Below, in pieces: positions 28,743 to 39,134 of a stretch of 64,000 bases of DNA. Made by a program: the position numbers and the translations under genes. Each line of letters starts with the position of its first letter. Position 1 is the first letter of the stretch. The stretch comes from Chondrilla cf. caribensis (Eukaryota > Porifera > Demospongiae > Chondrillida > Chondrillidae). The stretch lies in assembly GCA_964020155.1 (NCBI GenBank), contig OZ026557.1, positions 552,501 to 616,500 of the forward strand, written 5' to 3'. The notes under the pieces were generated by a model, which worked only from the letters and a program-made list of their open reading frames with translations, ran no database searches and was not told where the DNA came from.

Positions 28743-31157
28743 TTACTGAGTTGAGAAAGAGTCCATGAAGAAGAAATTAGAGAGAGATATACACTTCACC
28801 TTTTCGAATATTCTCTGCTTCTCAACATGGTTCTTAGGGTCTAGTAAGTCAGGATTTGACTCTAATGTCAGGACAGGGGCATCAACAATACTGTCATGTG
28901 GTCTGAAAGTGGAAATGGAAATGAAACTGTCAGCTGAATGGAAATGAAAATTGGAATGGGAAATTATGCGCTACTGAACGACCACAATACAGTACATGAC
29001 ATGCACATCTTTCGTTTGAGTAAGGACCAGAATGGAAAAGGACTATCATAAGCAATGACATACTATAACTGAATGCGAGAATTGAATTTTGAAATGGGAA
29101 CCAAAGATGGAAATGGGAGTCACATCCACTACAATTCATCTAGTGTACGGTTGAATACCCACACTGAGTGTGTACACAGGAGGTACTCCTGGTAGGGACG
29201 GTCGAGTGTGTACACCAGAGGTACTCCTGGTAGGCACGGTCGAGTGTGTACACCAGAGGTACTCCTGGTAGGCACGGTAGAGTGTGTACACCAGAGGTAC
29301 TCCTGGTAGGCACGGTAGAGTGTGTACACATGTGCTCACTTGTACTCTTTAGTGGTCAGCCATTCCTCATGACACTTGTGGAGAGCTCTCAAGTACTCTA
29401 GTGAGACATCCTTCTCCTGAAATGGACACCCACACAAGAGGATTAGAGGAGAAATGGTACATACACACACAGTACACACATTACACAGCACATAGTACAT
29501 AGAACATACAGTACATACAGTACACACAGTACACACAGTACACACAGTACATAGTACACACAGTACACATAGTACATACAGTACACACAGTACACACAGT
29601 ACACACAGTACATACAGTACACACAGTACACACAGTACACACAGTACACACAGTACACATAGTACATAGTACACACAGTACACATAGTACATACAGTACA
29701 TACAGTACATACAGTACATACAGTACATACAGTACACACAGTACACACATTACACATAGTACATACGTACAGTACATACAGTACACACAGTACACAGCAC
29801 ACAGTACATACAGTACACACATTACACATAGTACATACGTACAGTACATACAGTACACACAGTACACACATTACACATAGTACATACGTACAGTACATAC
29901 AGTACATACAGTACACACAGTACATACAGTACATACAGTACACACAGTACATACAGTACATACTTCAGGTCTGTTTCTCAGTTTCAGTCGTTTCAAGCAA
30001 TCCTGAAATGATAGCAGTAGAGAAGGCACATCATGATGTAGCCATATTCTGCCATACACGTGGTACACATACGAACATGTGCATACATGTGTACATACAT
30101 CCTGCACACATCACTAGAGCACCTAGGTAGCACGGCTGTATTCTGTCACAGCTCAATTGTACTCTAGTGGCCCAAATGGTAAAAATGCACCTGCAAATGC
30201 CTAACCAACCACCTTTATGCCTTCTCCGTACACAATTGGAGTATGTACACACAAATACGTACGTGCACACACATGCAAGACTGGTGTTAAACAGTCACAA
30301 ATGAGCGCTGACAAGAGAGCAAGTAGGAATATCAGTCATGCCACTAGGTTAAGGTGGACTATGATATAAATGTACATATGTACATATACATAGTATGCAT
30401 GCAATACATGTACGTACATGCACACACACACATGCACACACATACACAATACACACCCACACATGTACACACCCACACCAACACCCACACCCACCCACAC
30501 ACACACACACGTGCGCACACACACATGCACACACCTCAGGTGACATCTTCAGGTATATGAACCCATCCAGTTGAACAGGCAAAGCTTCAAGTAGAAATGA
30601 GTGCCAGTCTGAGTATATGCTCCACTCAATGGAGTTAAGCACGTCAGACTCCATCAGGTTACGAGCAAAACAATATCTAATAAACAAACAATACAATATA
30701 AACAACAACACCAAGAAATATATACTTAAAATCAAAAGTTCGATTTGAAGCAAATTCAACAATGATTCTGTAGATTGTTTCAAGATACTCTGTGTACTAC
30801 TGGTGGGATTACTGTTGGCGGGAGAAATGAAGAGTTAGAGCTCTCTTTTCGGATTGTGTGCTGAGGAGAATTAACCAATGTTAATGTGTGTCACTTAGTT
30901 TCATGTCACAGTCATACACCATCCCAAAAATGGAATGATGCGAAGCGGAGCATACACACACACACATACATACGTACATACTTGTCACTGTAAGCTGAAC
31001 GCTCAAACAGCTGCACAGTCACTGGGTGAGTCTGCTCCTCACGTGGGATCCTCTCCATTTGTTTCCGCAAACGACTCACACATGCATATGTCTGTAGGTG
31101 TGGCAAAGTAGCATGAAAGAAATGCACATAAAACTTGACTAAACATACACACATGCA

Positions 31158-31216
<59 letters not shown>

Positions 31217-31897
31217 GAAATGTATATCCCCAACGTTTTTGATCTTCATAAAACAACTTCAACAAGTTTCCCCCAGTACTTTGCGATAAAGTCAGTTTGC
31301 TTCCTTCTTCTCCTTCAGGTACATTCTGCCATCGTACCAAAGGTTCCTTGACAATGTTATACTCTCCATGGACTTGACCGAGCAACTCCAGAAAAGTAGT
31401 CTTACCAGCAGCTACATTGGTACATGAAGAGAACATGGATACCATTACAGACGACCCACAGGGTTGAAACGTCCAGGTGAAGAACTCTCTTCACCAGACT
31501 GCGTTTTTAAACGCTTTTGAATCCAAACGGATTTTCCCAACAACAGTTGGAAACTTCGCAGTCCGAGATCCCTATTCGATTAGACTAATCTTCAACACAC
31601 ACTCAATACAAACATACATTGAACTTTAGCTGGGTTCTGTAAGGAGGGGATGCCCCAAACACTCAATTATTATCAACACCATGGACCTAGCAGCGTATGC
31701 CAAGACGGTATAACAACATTTATAAGCAAACCTATATTTCCTTCAACGGCAAATCGTCTCACAACTGGGTCCTTGTGAGTTGGAGTTTCGTTACTGTAGA
31801 AACGTTTGCTTCCCGCCAGACTCATTACCCTCTTCAATAGCGAAACCTGTAAAACAACCCGTCTACCAGCGCTTGTTACTAAAACCCTACCAGCCAT
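28743..31897 (-). CDS. Mitochondrial-type deoxyribonucleoside kinase (dCK/dGK/TK2 family)
   Basis: Phosphorylates deoxynucleosides in the salvage pathway. Seven exons in coding order: 31897-31732, 31411-31215, 31091-30982, 30676-30535, 30002-29964, 29416-29340, 28890-28743; all in frame, 292 aa. The N-terminus ([17 protein letters not shown]) is basic and lacks acids, like a mitochondrial presequence. The P-loop GNIAAGKTTF spans the first intron. Family signatures follow: [46 protein letters not shown] (the ERS catalytic/substrate motif), [25 protein letters not shown], the lid [13 protein letters not shown], and [12 protein letters not shown] near the end. The Arg in SRLRKQ matches dCK. Placement between dCK and dGK is not resolved. 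An in-frame ATG at 31999 could add 34 residues. It is convergent with p53 gene B. Intron 5 holds decamer satellite. Confidence 0.92.
29158..29335. repeat. 38-bp minisatellite
   Basis: Between four and five copies of a unit containing CAGAGGTACTCCTGGTAGGC, in the last intron of the kinase gene. Confidence 0.9.
29462..29960. repeat. Decamer satellite in kinase intron 5
   Basis: CAGTACACAC/CAGTACATAC units with CAGTACACAT and TTACACATAG variants. Same family and same orientation as the arrays around the retrotransposon. Confidence 0.95.
31150..31214. repeat. (CA)n microsatellite abutting a splice donor
   Basis: GT on the kinase sense strand, starting directly at the exon edge 31215. Confidence 0.95.
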
Positions 31898-32204
31898 GTG
31901 CGCGAGTGTGGTGGGCAAACACGTGGTACTCACGTGATCTATAGTGTGTATTACTTGAGGATTACACAAAAGGAAATCACACCTAACTGATATACGCATG
32001 AGCTAATCCTGTTTGTCCATTAAACAAGACAAGTCTTAGGGATAATATTAGATATGGATATATGCATTTATTTTGGCGTTAAAGGCATTTTAACAATTTT
32101 CGTATTAAAAATGATCTTTGAATATACTCACATGTCTACTTTTGTCAACTCTATAATGTTTGTCTTAGGTCCATTGTGGCCTTTATGGCTATATAATATA
32201 AATA

Positions 32205-32209
32205 ATAAC

Positions 32210-32248
<39 letters not shown>

Positions 32249-32249
32249 T
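32205..32249. repeat. (AAT)n microsatellite
   Basis: Pure AAT/ATA trinucleotide repeat between the kinase gene and the NHL fragment. Confidence 0.95.
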
Positions 32250-32480
32250 AATGAAAAAAACAACAAGAATCAACTGCAAATCCCTGAACAACACACATAT
32301 ACATCCATGTATGTCAGGTGATAACAAGTACTTTGTGGTAACCACAGTCTGTAACAAGCAGTCTGTTGTTGGTGTACACCAGTCTATGTGGACTGGGCAT
32401 ACGAAGCTGTGAAGGAATACTCCCCCGTCTTGTCGAAGATGACAACACATTCATTCCTAATGTGTGCTATGAATGCATCA

Positions 32481-33117
32481 TCATGGTAGTGATGGTGATG
32501 TCAAGAAGCTATCTTGAATGATCTTCACCAGAGTGTATTTGATAGACACCTTCAGCCAAAATACCTGTACACAATGGTTGTTGTGGTCAGCAATGTACAT
32601 GTTCCCATTATGTGAGAAGGCTACTGCACTAGGGGAGTCGCGAACTGCAGGACCACTACAATATGATCCAAATAATATTACATAGATCTGATAGATAGAT
32701 AGATAGATAATTATTATTATAGTGCAACATGTCAACATTACAGACACTAGGACATATTGTCCAATGAAGCACTTATACTACATATGTGCTCACCCTCAAG
32801 GGTGAAGGTCCTAAAAGGATGATCATCATCTAGCTTGTAGAGGTCCTACTGACGTCTCACTTGTCTCCGTTGGGATCTTCCAGCAGTAGACGATGGATCT
32901 CAATAGCGACAGGCCGACACTCCAGTTCTCCGTCGTGGACAACACCACAAGCGCTGCGGTTGATCTCGGCTCCGATTCTCAATGGAGGAGGAGGAAAGCG
33001 AAAGTAGCCCAAGAGCTCGAGGTTGCATGCTCTTCTAATAAGGCATATTATTGCGAAGTCTAACAGTCCAACCACATTTTGTAGGCAAAATACGCTGTCT
33101 ACCTTTAATGAAACCAT
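32481..33117 (-). CDS. NHL-repeat protein fragment, short gene or remnant
   Basis: Two minus-strand exons are supported: 33117-32861 (from ATG, 85 codons) and 32655-32565, which join in frame. The second encodes one NHL beta-propeller repeat: SPSAVAFSHNGNMYIADHNN followed by HCVQ. Reading on without splicing gives VFWLKVSIKY and a stop at 32481. A separate open segment further on (about 32445-32375, ECVVIFDKTGEYSF) looks like another NHL repeat piece but does not join in phase. The first exon has no recognised domain. NHL proteins such as TRIM types carry four to six repeats, so this is far too short for a full propeller. It is divergent with NHP2, 162 bp apart. Confidence 0.5.
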
Positions 33118-33278
33118 TCAGAGGACATTATTCGATTTCCAACGTTCAGACCGATGATATACCGCTGACGGAATTATAGATTGCGTGTTATATCGCTAAA
33201 ATATCACGTGAATATCACGTGACTACTGTAGCCCCACGTGTAGCTGCAAGGCAACGGCGAATTTACACTTTGACAGAA
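33118..33278. promoter_or_regulatory. NHP2 / NHL divergent promoter with three E-boxes
   Basis: CACGTG occurs at 33205-33210, 33216-33221 and 33235-33240, the first two as TCACGTGA. CACGTG is the Myc/Max, USF and MITF/TFE class site, and vertebrate ribosome-biogenesis genes are typical Myc targets. That these sites control NHP2 is inference. Confidence 0.65.
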
Positions 33279-33818
33279 ATGGGTAAACACAAGAACAAAG
33301 AAAAAGATAAGGAAAAGACAGAGGAAGAAGAAGATGAAGATGACTCAAAGAAAAAAGCTGAAGATGGAGAAATGGAGACTACAACACTAGATGAAAGCAT
33401 ACCGGGAGAATCTGAAGAATTAACTTATGAAGAACTGGTTGCTAGGGTGTCCGTGATAGCGAAGCCTTTAGCATCGAAGAAACTCACGAAGCGTCTTTAC
33501 AAGACAGTGAAAAAGGGAACAAAGGCGAAGTCCATTCGACGAGGAGTGAAGGACGTAGTGAAGAGCATAAGGAAGGGAGAACGAGGGTTTGTTGTACTAG
33601 CAGGGGACGTGTCTCCTTTGGATGTGATCACTCATATCCCCATCTACTGTGAAGACCGCTCTGTGCCTTACGTCTTTGTGCCTTCGAGGAGAGACCTTGG
33701 TCGGTCCAGTTTGACAAAGAGACCAACGAGTGTTGTGTTGGTGAAGAAACACAAAGACTACGAAGATTATTATGACAAGTGTTTCAAGGAAATGAAAGAC
33801 CTCCCATTACCTATTTGA
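33279..33818 (+). CDS. NHP2: H/ACA ribonucleoprotein subunit 2 (NHP2), intronless
   Basis: Core protein of H/ACA snoRNPs (rRNA pseudouridylation) and of telomerase RNP, acting in the nucleolus and Cajal bodies. A 179-aa frame without introns. The N-terminus is a lysine/glutamate-rich extension (KNKEKDKEKTEEEEDEDD). The L7Ae/L30e-type domain follows: IAKPLASKKLTKRLYKTVKK, RRGVKDVVKSIRKGERGFVV, LAGDVSPLDVITHIPIYCED, VPYVFVPSRRDLG and KRPTSVVLV, ending LPLPI, as in other animals. Vertebrate NHP2 is about 153 aa; the extra length is the charged N-terminus. The start at 33279 gives the natural N-terminus; an in-frame ATG at 33219 falls inside the E-box cluster and is less likely. Confidence 0.95.
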   Translation: MGKHKNKEKDKEKTEEEEDEDDSKKKAEDGEMETTTLDESIPGESEELTYEELVARVSVIAKPLASKKLTKRLYKTVKKGTKAKSIRRGVKDVVKSIRKGERGFVVLAGDVSPLDVITHIPIYCEDRSVPYVFVPSRRDLGRSSLTKRPTSVVLVKKHKDYEDYYDKCFKEMKDLPLPI

Positions 33819-33959
33819 CGTTTGAATTTGCGATCTTTTTATGTATTGCCATTTGACTCGATTTCAATTGGAATCAGTCTTCCTAAACTGTTAACAACAG
33901 TCATAGTGAAATGTGTCTGAAATTGAATTCTCATGCACCTTGAATTAGATCATAGACCA

Positions 33960-34075
33960 TTTATACGCGTATATTATACAGTGTATAGTATATTATACAG
34001 TGTATGGCATATTATACAGTGTATGGTATATTATACAGTGTATAGTATATTATGTTATACAGTATATGGTAAACT
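33960..34075. repeat. ~22-bp AT-rich tandem repeat
   Basis: Five copies of a TATTATACAGTGTATGGTA-type unit downstream of NHP2. Confidence 0.9.
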
Positions 34076-34218
34076 CTGAATCTGCGATTTATAATGGGAA
34101 AATGTTGCCAAATAAGGAGTTTCATTGATTATCAATTTAATTATCACGAGAAAAGGAAATTTAAAAATGGTAGCCAAATGATCACCGGGAGCATTTGTAA
34201 CCGGCGAGAAAGCATAAT

Positions 34219-34337
34219 ATTATATTGTTGGTCACCACCAGGTCTGTATCACCTCCAGGAGTGTGTACATGCATTGATATTTGTGCTACGATCCAGCACA
34301 TGGACACTGGAGAGGCCGTGGTGACCAGCAATATAAT
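34219..34337. mobile_element. 119-bp MITE-like element with 20-bp terminal inverted repeats
   Basis: Ends ATTATATTGTTGGTCACCAC and the reverse complement of ATTATATTGCTGGTCACCAC match at 19 of 20 positions. Confidence 0.75.
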
Positions 34338-34347
34338 TTGACATTTT

Positions 34348-34490
34348 CTAGCTGGTCACCACGAGGTCCATAGCACCATAGATACACGAGAAGAACAGCA
34401 CATACTGAGAATGTGCATGCATCTGTATTTGGGTTGTTAAGTTTGATATGAACACTGAGCAGCCCGCGGTGACCAGTAACAATTAGCTAA
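34348..34490. mobile_element. Second, diverged MITE-like element
   Basis: CTAGCTGGTCACC on the left faces GGTGACCAG on the right. The GGTCACCAC core is the same as in its neighbour and in the hairpin of the 355-bp satellite. Confidence 0.55.
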
Positions 34491-34499
34491 CATTAACAT

Positions 34500-35510
34500 C
34501 TAGGTCTGATTAAAGTACCAGTGTCCGTGCCAAACTCACCAACACAATTTTGGATGTATACAAATAGTCTTGAGTGTGCTATGGGCCTCGTGGGGACAAG
34601 TAAAAAATGTCAATTTTTATGCTTGTCACCACGAGCTCTCCTGTGAGCACATAATGCATCACAGATCTAATACGAATGCACGGACACACTCCTGGAACTA
34701 ATATGGTCCTTTTGATAACAAAAATGATAGGTTTTGTTGTTGATGAAAATTCTGCCAGGTGTCCATATGGCACATAGCATTGTACATTTGTATGTACATT
34801 TCAATATAAGTGTAATACGCCTTGTGGTGATCATTCACAAAGAGCTATCCAGTGTCCGTGCTAAACTCACCTACACAATTTCGGATGTATACAAACCGTC
34901 TTGAGTGTGCTATGGGCCTCGTGGTGACAAACAAAAAAATGTCAATTTTTAAGCTTGTCACCACGGCCTCTCCTGTGTGCACATAATGCATCACAGATCT
35001 AATACGAATGCATTGACACACTCCTGGAACTAATACAGTCCTTTTAATAACAAAAAAGATAGGTTTTGTTGCTGATCAAAAATTCTCTCAGGTGTCCATA
35101 TGGCACATTGGATTATACATTTGTATGTACATTTCAATATAAGTGTAATACGCATTGTGGTGATAACTCAGGTGATTTGACATCACGTTGCTGGTCACAA
35201 AGAGCTACCCAGTGTCCGTACCAAACTCACCAACACAATTTCGGATGTATACGAATTGTCCTGAGTGTACTATGGGCCTCGTGGTGACAAGCAAAAAATG
35301 TCAATTTTTAAGCTTGTCACCATGACCTCTCCTGTGTGCACACAATGCATCACAGATCTAATACTAATGCACGGACACACTCCTGGAACTAATACAGTCC
35401 TTTTGATAACAAAAATGGTTTTTGCTGATCAAAAATTCTCTCAGGTGTCCATATGGCACATAGGATTATGCATTTGTATGTACATTTCCATATAAGTGTA
35501 ATACGGAAAT
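34500..35510. repeat. Satellite A, diverged edge copies
   Basis: About two and a half monomers (~360-390 bp) related to the 39.1-48.1 kb array but visibly diverged: TCACCAACACAATTT, GGGCCTCGTGGTGACAA, TTGTCACCACGGCCTCTCCT. Confidence 0.85.
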
Positions 35511-38500
35511 AAAAGCTATTTCATAAGTTAGTATAGGACTACAACTAGGTTCCCATAAAATACCATGTTGACACGCCTCCTCTCCTTAGCGTTATTTCAT
35601 CCTATACCTTCCCATACATTTAAAAGTATTAAGCACCTCCGGATGTAGTTAGGGTTAAGGACCACCTACGGAGACAAAAACTGTTTCATAAGTTAGTATA
35701 GGACCACAACTAGGTTCCCATATAATATCATGTTGACACGCCTCCTCTCCCATGAGCTACGCAAAAAGGTGCTTAGCGTTATTTCATCCTATACCTTCCC
35801 ATACATTAAAATGTATTAAGCACTTCCGGATGTAGTTAGGGTTAAGGACCACCTACGGAGACGAAAACTGTTTCATACGTTAGTATAGGACCACAACTAG
35901 GTTTCCATATAATATCATGCTGACACACCTCTTATCCCATGAGCTACGCAAAAAGGTGCTTAGCGTTACGTAAGAGAGCAAACGCTAAGCACCTTTTTGC
36001 ATACCTCATGAGGGAGAGGGTGTGTCAACATGATATTTCGGACAGATCTAGCTGTGGATGTAAACTAACTTCTGAAACAATTCCCATCTCAATAGGTGGT
36101 CCGTTAACCCAGCTACATTGTAAGGTGCTTAATATTTTTTCAATGTATGGGAGAGTATAGGAGAGAAAACGCTAAGAACCTTTTTGCATACCTCATGAGG
36201 GAGAGGGCGTGTCAACTTACTAACTTAGACAGACCTAGCTGGGGGTGTAAACTAACGTCTGAAACAATTCCCATCTCAATAGGTGGCCCGATATCTCAGC
36301 TACATTGGAAGGTTCTGAAATATTTTTTCAATGTATGGGAGAGTATGATAGAGAAAACGTTAAGCACCTTTTTGCATACCTCATGAGGGAGAGGGCATGT
36401 CAACTTGATATTTAGGAAAGACCTAGCTGTGGATGTAAACTAACTTCTGAAATAATTCCCATCTCAATAGGTGGCCTGTAACCCCAGGTACATTGGGAGG
36501 TGCTTAATATTATTTCGATGTATGGGAAAGTATAGGGAAGAAAACGCTAAGCACCTTTTTGCATACCTCATGGGAGAGGGGGCGTGTCAGCTTAAACATT
36601 TTAGACAGACCTAGCTGGGGATGTAAACTAACTTCTGAAAAAATTCCCATCTCAATAGGTGGCCTGTAACCCCCAGGTACATTCGGAGGTGCTTAATAAT
36701 GTTTCAATGTATAAGAGAGTATAGGAGAGAAAACGCTAAGCACCTTTTTGCATAGCTCATGGGAGAGGGGGCGTGTCAACTTGATATTTTAGACAGACCT
36801 AGCTGGGGATATAAACTAACTTCTGAAACAATTCTCATCTCAATAGGTGGCCTGTAACCCCAGGTACATTCGGAGGTGCTTACTAGTTTTTCGATGTACA
36901 TATGGGAGAGAATAGGGAAGAAAAAGCTAAGCACCTTTTTGCATACCTCATGAGGGAGAGGGCGTGTCAATTTGGTAGTTTAGACAGACCTAGCTTGGGA
37001 TGTAAACTAACTTTTGAAAGAATTCCCATCTCAATAGGTGGCCCGTAACCAAAGCTACATTGGAAGGTGCTTAATAATGTTTCAATGTATGGGAGAGTAT
37101 AGGAGATAAAATGCTAAGCACCTTTTTGCATACCTCATGAGGGAGAGGGCGTGTCCACTTGACATTTCAGACAGACCTAGCTGGGGATGTAAACTAACTT
37201 CTGAAAGAATTCCCATCTCAATAGGTGGCCCGTAACCAAAGCTACATTGGAAGGTGCTTAATAATGTTTCAATGTATGGAAGAGTATAGGAGAGAAATGC
37301 TAAGCACCTTTTTGCATACCTCATGGGGGAGGGGGCGTGTCAACTTGATACTTTAGACAGACCTAGCTGGGGATGTAAACTAACTTCTGAAACAATTTCC
37401 ATCCCAATAGGTGGCCTGTAACCCCAGATATATTCGGAGGTGCTTATCATTTTTTCAATGTATGGGAAAGTATAGGGAAGAAAACGCTAAGCACCTTTTT
37501 GCATAGCTCATGGGAGAGGGGGCGTGTCAACTTTATAATTTAGACAAAAACAAGCTAGGGACATGAACTAACGTCTGGAATAATTCCCATCTCAATAGGT
37601 GGCCTGTAACCCGAGGTACATTGGGAGGTGCTTAATATTATATCGATGTATGGGAGAGTGTGGGAGAGAAAACGCTAAGCACCTTTTAGCATACCTCATG
37701 TGGGAGAGGATGTGTCAACTTGATATTTTAGACAGACCTAGCTGTGTATGTAAACTAACTTCTGAAACAATTCCCATCTCAATAGGTGGCCTGTAACCCC
37801 AGATACATTCGGAGGTGCTTAATAATGTTTCAATGTATGGGAGAGTATAGGAGAGAAAACGCTAAGCACCTTTTTGCATAGCTCATGGGAGAGGGGGCAT
37901 GTCAGCTTGATATTTTAGACACAGCTAGCTTGGGACGTAAACTAACTTCTGAAACAATTCCCATCTCAATAGGTGGCCTGTAACCCCAGATACATTCGGA
38001 GGTGCTTACTAGTTTTTCAATGTATGGGAGAGAATAGGGGAGGAAACGCTAAGCACCTTTTTGCTTACCTCATTGGGGAGGGTGTATGTCAACTCGATAT
38101 TTTAGACAGACCTAGCTGGGGATGGAAACTAACTTCTGAAACAATTCCCATCTCAATAGGTGGCCTGTAACCCCAGGTACATTTGGAGGTGCTTAATAAT
38201 GTTTCAATGTATGGGAGAGTATAGGAGAGAAAACGCTAAGCACCTTTTTGCATAGCTCACGGGAGAGGGGGGGTGTCAGCTTGACATTTTAGACAGTTCT
38301 AGTGAGAGACGTAAACTAACTTTTGAAACAATTCCCAATTCAATAGGTGGCCTGTAACCCTAGTTACATTCCGAGGTGCTTAATATTTTTTCAATGTACG
38401 TGAGAGTATAGGAGAGGAAACGCTAAGCACCTTTTTGCAAAGCTCATGGGAGAGGGGGTGTGTCAGCTTGATATCTTAAACAGAGCTAGCCTGGGACGTG

Positions 38501-39130
38501 AACTAACTTCTGAAACAATTCTCATCTCAATAGGTGGCCTGTAACCCCAGGTACATTGGGAGGTGCTTAATAATGTTTCAATGTATGGGAGAGTATAGGA
38601 GAGAAACGCTAAGCACCTTTTTGCATAGCTCATAAGAGAAGGGGTGTGCCAGCTTGATATTTTAGACAAAGCTAGTGGGAGAAGTGAACTAACTTCTGAA
38701 ACAATTCCCATCTCAATAGGTGGCCTGTAACCCCAGTTACATTCGGAGGTGCTTAATATTTTTTCAATGTATGGGAGAGTATAGGAGAGAAAACGCTAAG
38801 CACCTTCTTGCATAGCTCATGGAAGAGGGGGTGTGTCAGCTTGCTAATTTGGACAGAGCTAGTGGGAGACGTGAACTAACTTTTGAAACAATTCCCATCT
38901 CAATAGGTGGCCTGTAACCCCAGTTACATTCGAAGGTGCTTAATATTTTTTCAATGTATGTGAGCGTATAGGAGAGAAAACTCTAAGCACTTTTTTGCAT
39001 AGCTCATGGGAGAGGGGGTGTGTCAGCTTCATATTTTAGACTAAGCTAGTGGGAGACGTGAACTAACTTCTGAAACAATTCCCATCTCAATAGGTGGCCT
39101 ATAACCCCAGTTACATTTGGAGGTGCTTAA
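35511..39130. repeat. Satellite B, ~187-bp monomer, with an inversion
   Basis: About 17 forward monomers run from 35981 to 39130; each contains AACGCTAAGCACCTTTTTGC, ACCTAGCTGGGGATGTAAAC, CCATCTCAATAGGTGGCC and GGTGCTTAATA. About two and a half monomers at 35511-35967 are in reverse orientation. Divergence between monomers is about 10-15 percent by eye. Short repeated ORFs are by-products. Confidence 0.9.
35938..36010. repeat. Inversion junction within satellite B
   Basis: 30-base arms (35938-35967 and 35981-36010) pair at about 27 positions, with a 13-base spacer, marking the point where the array switches strand. Confidence 0.9.
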
Positions 39131-39134
39131 TAAT

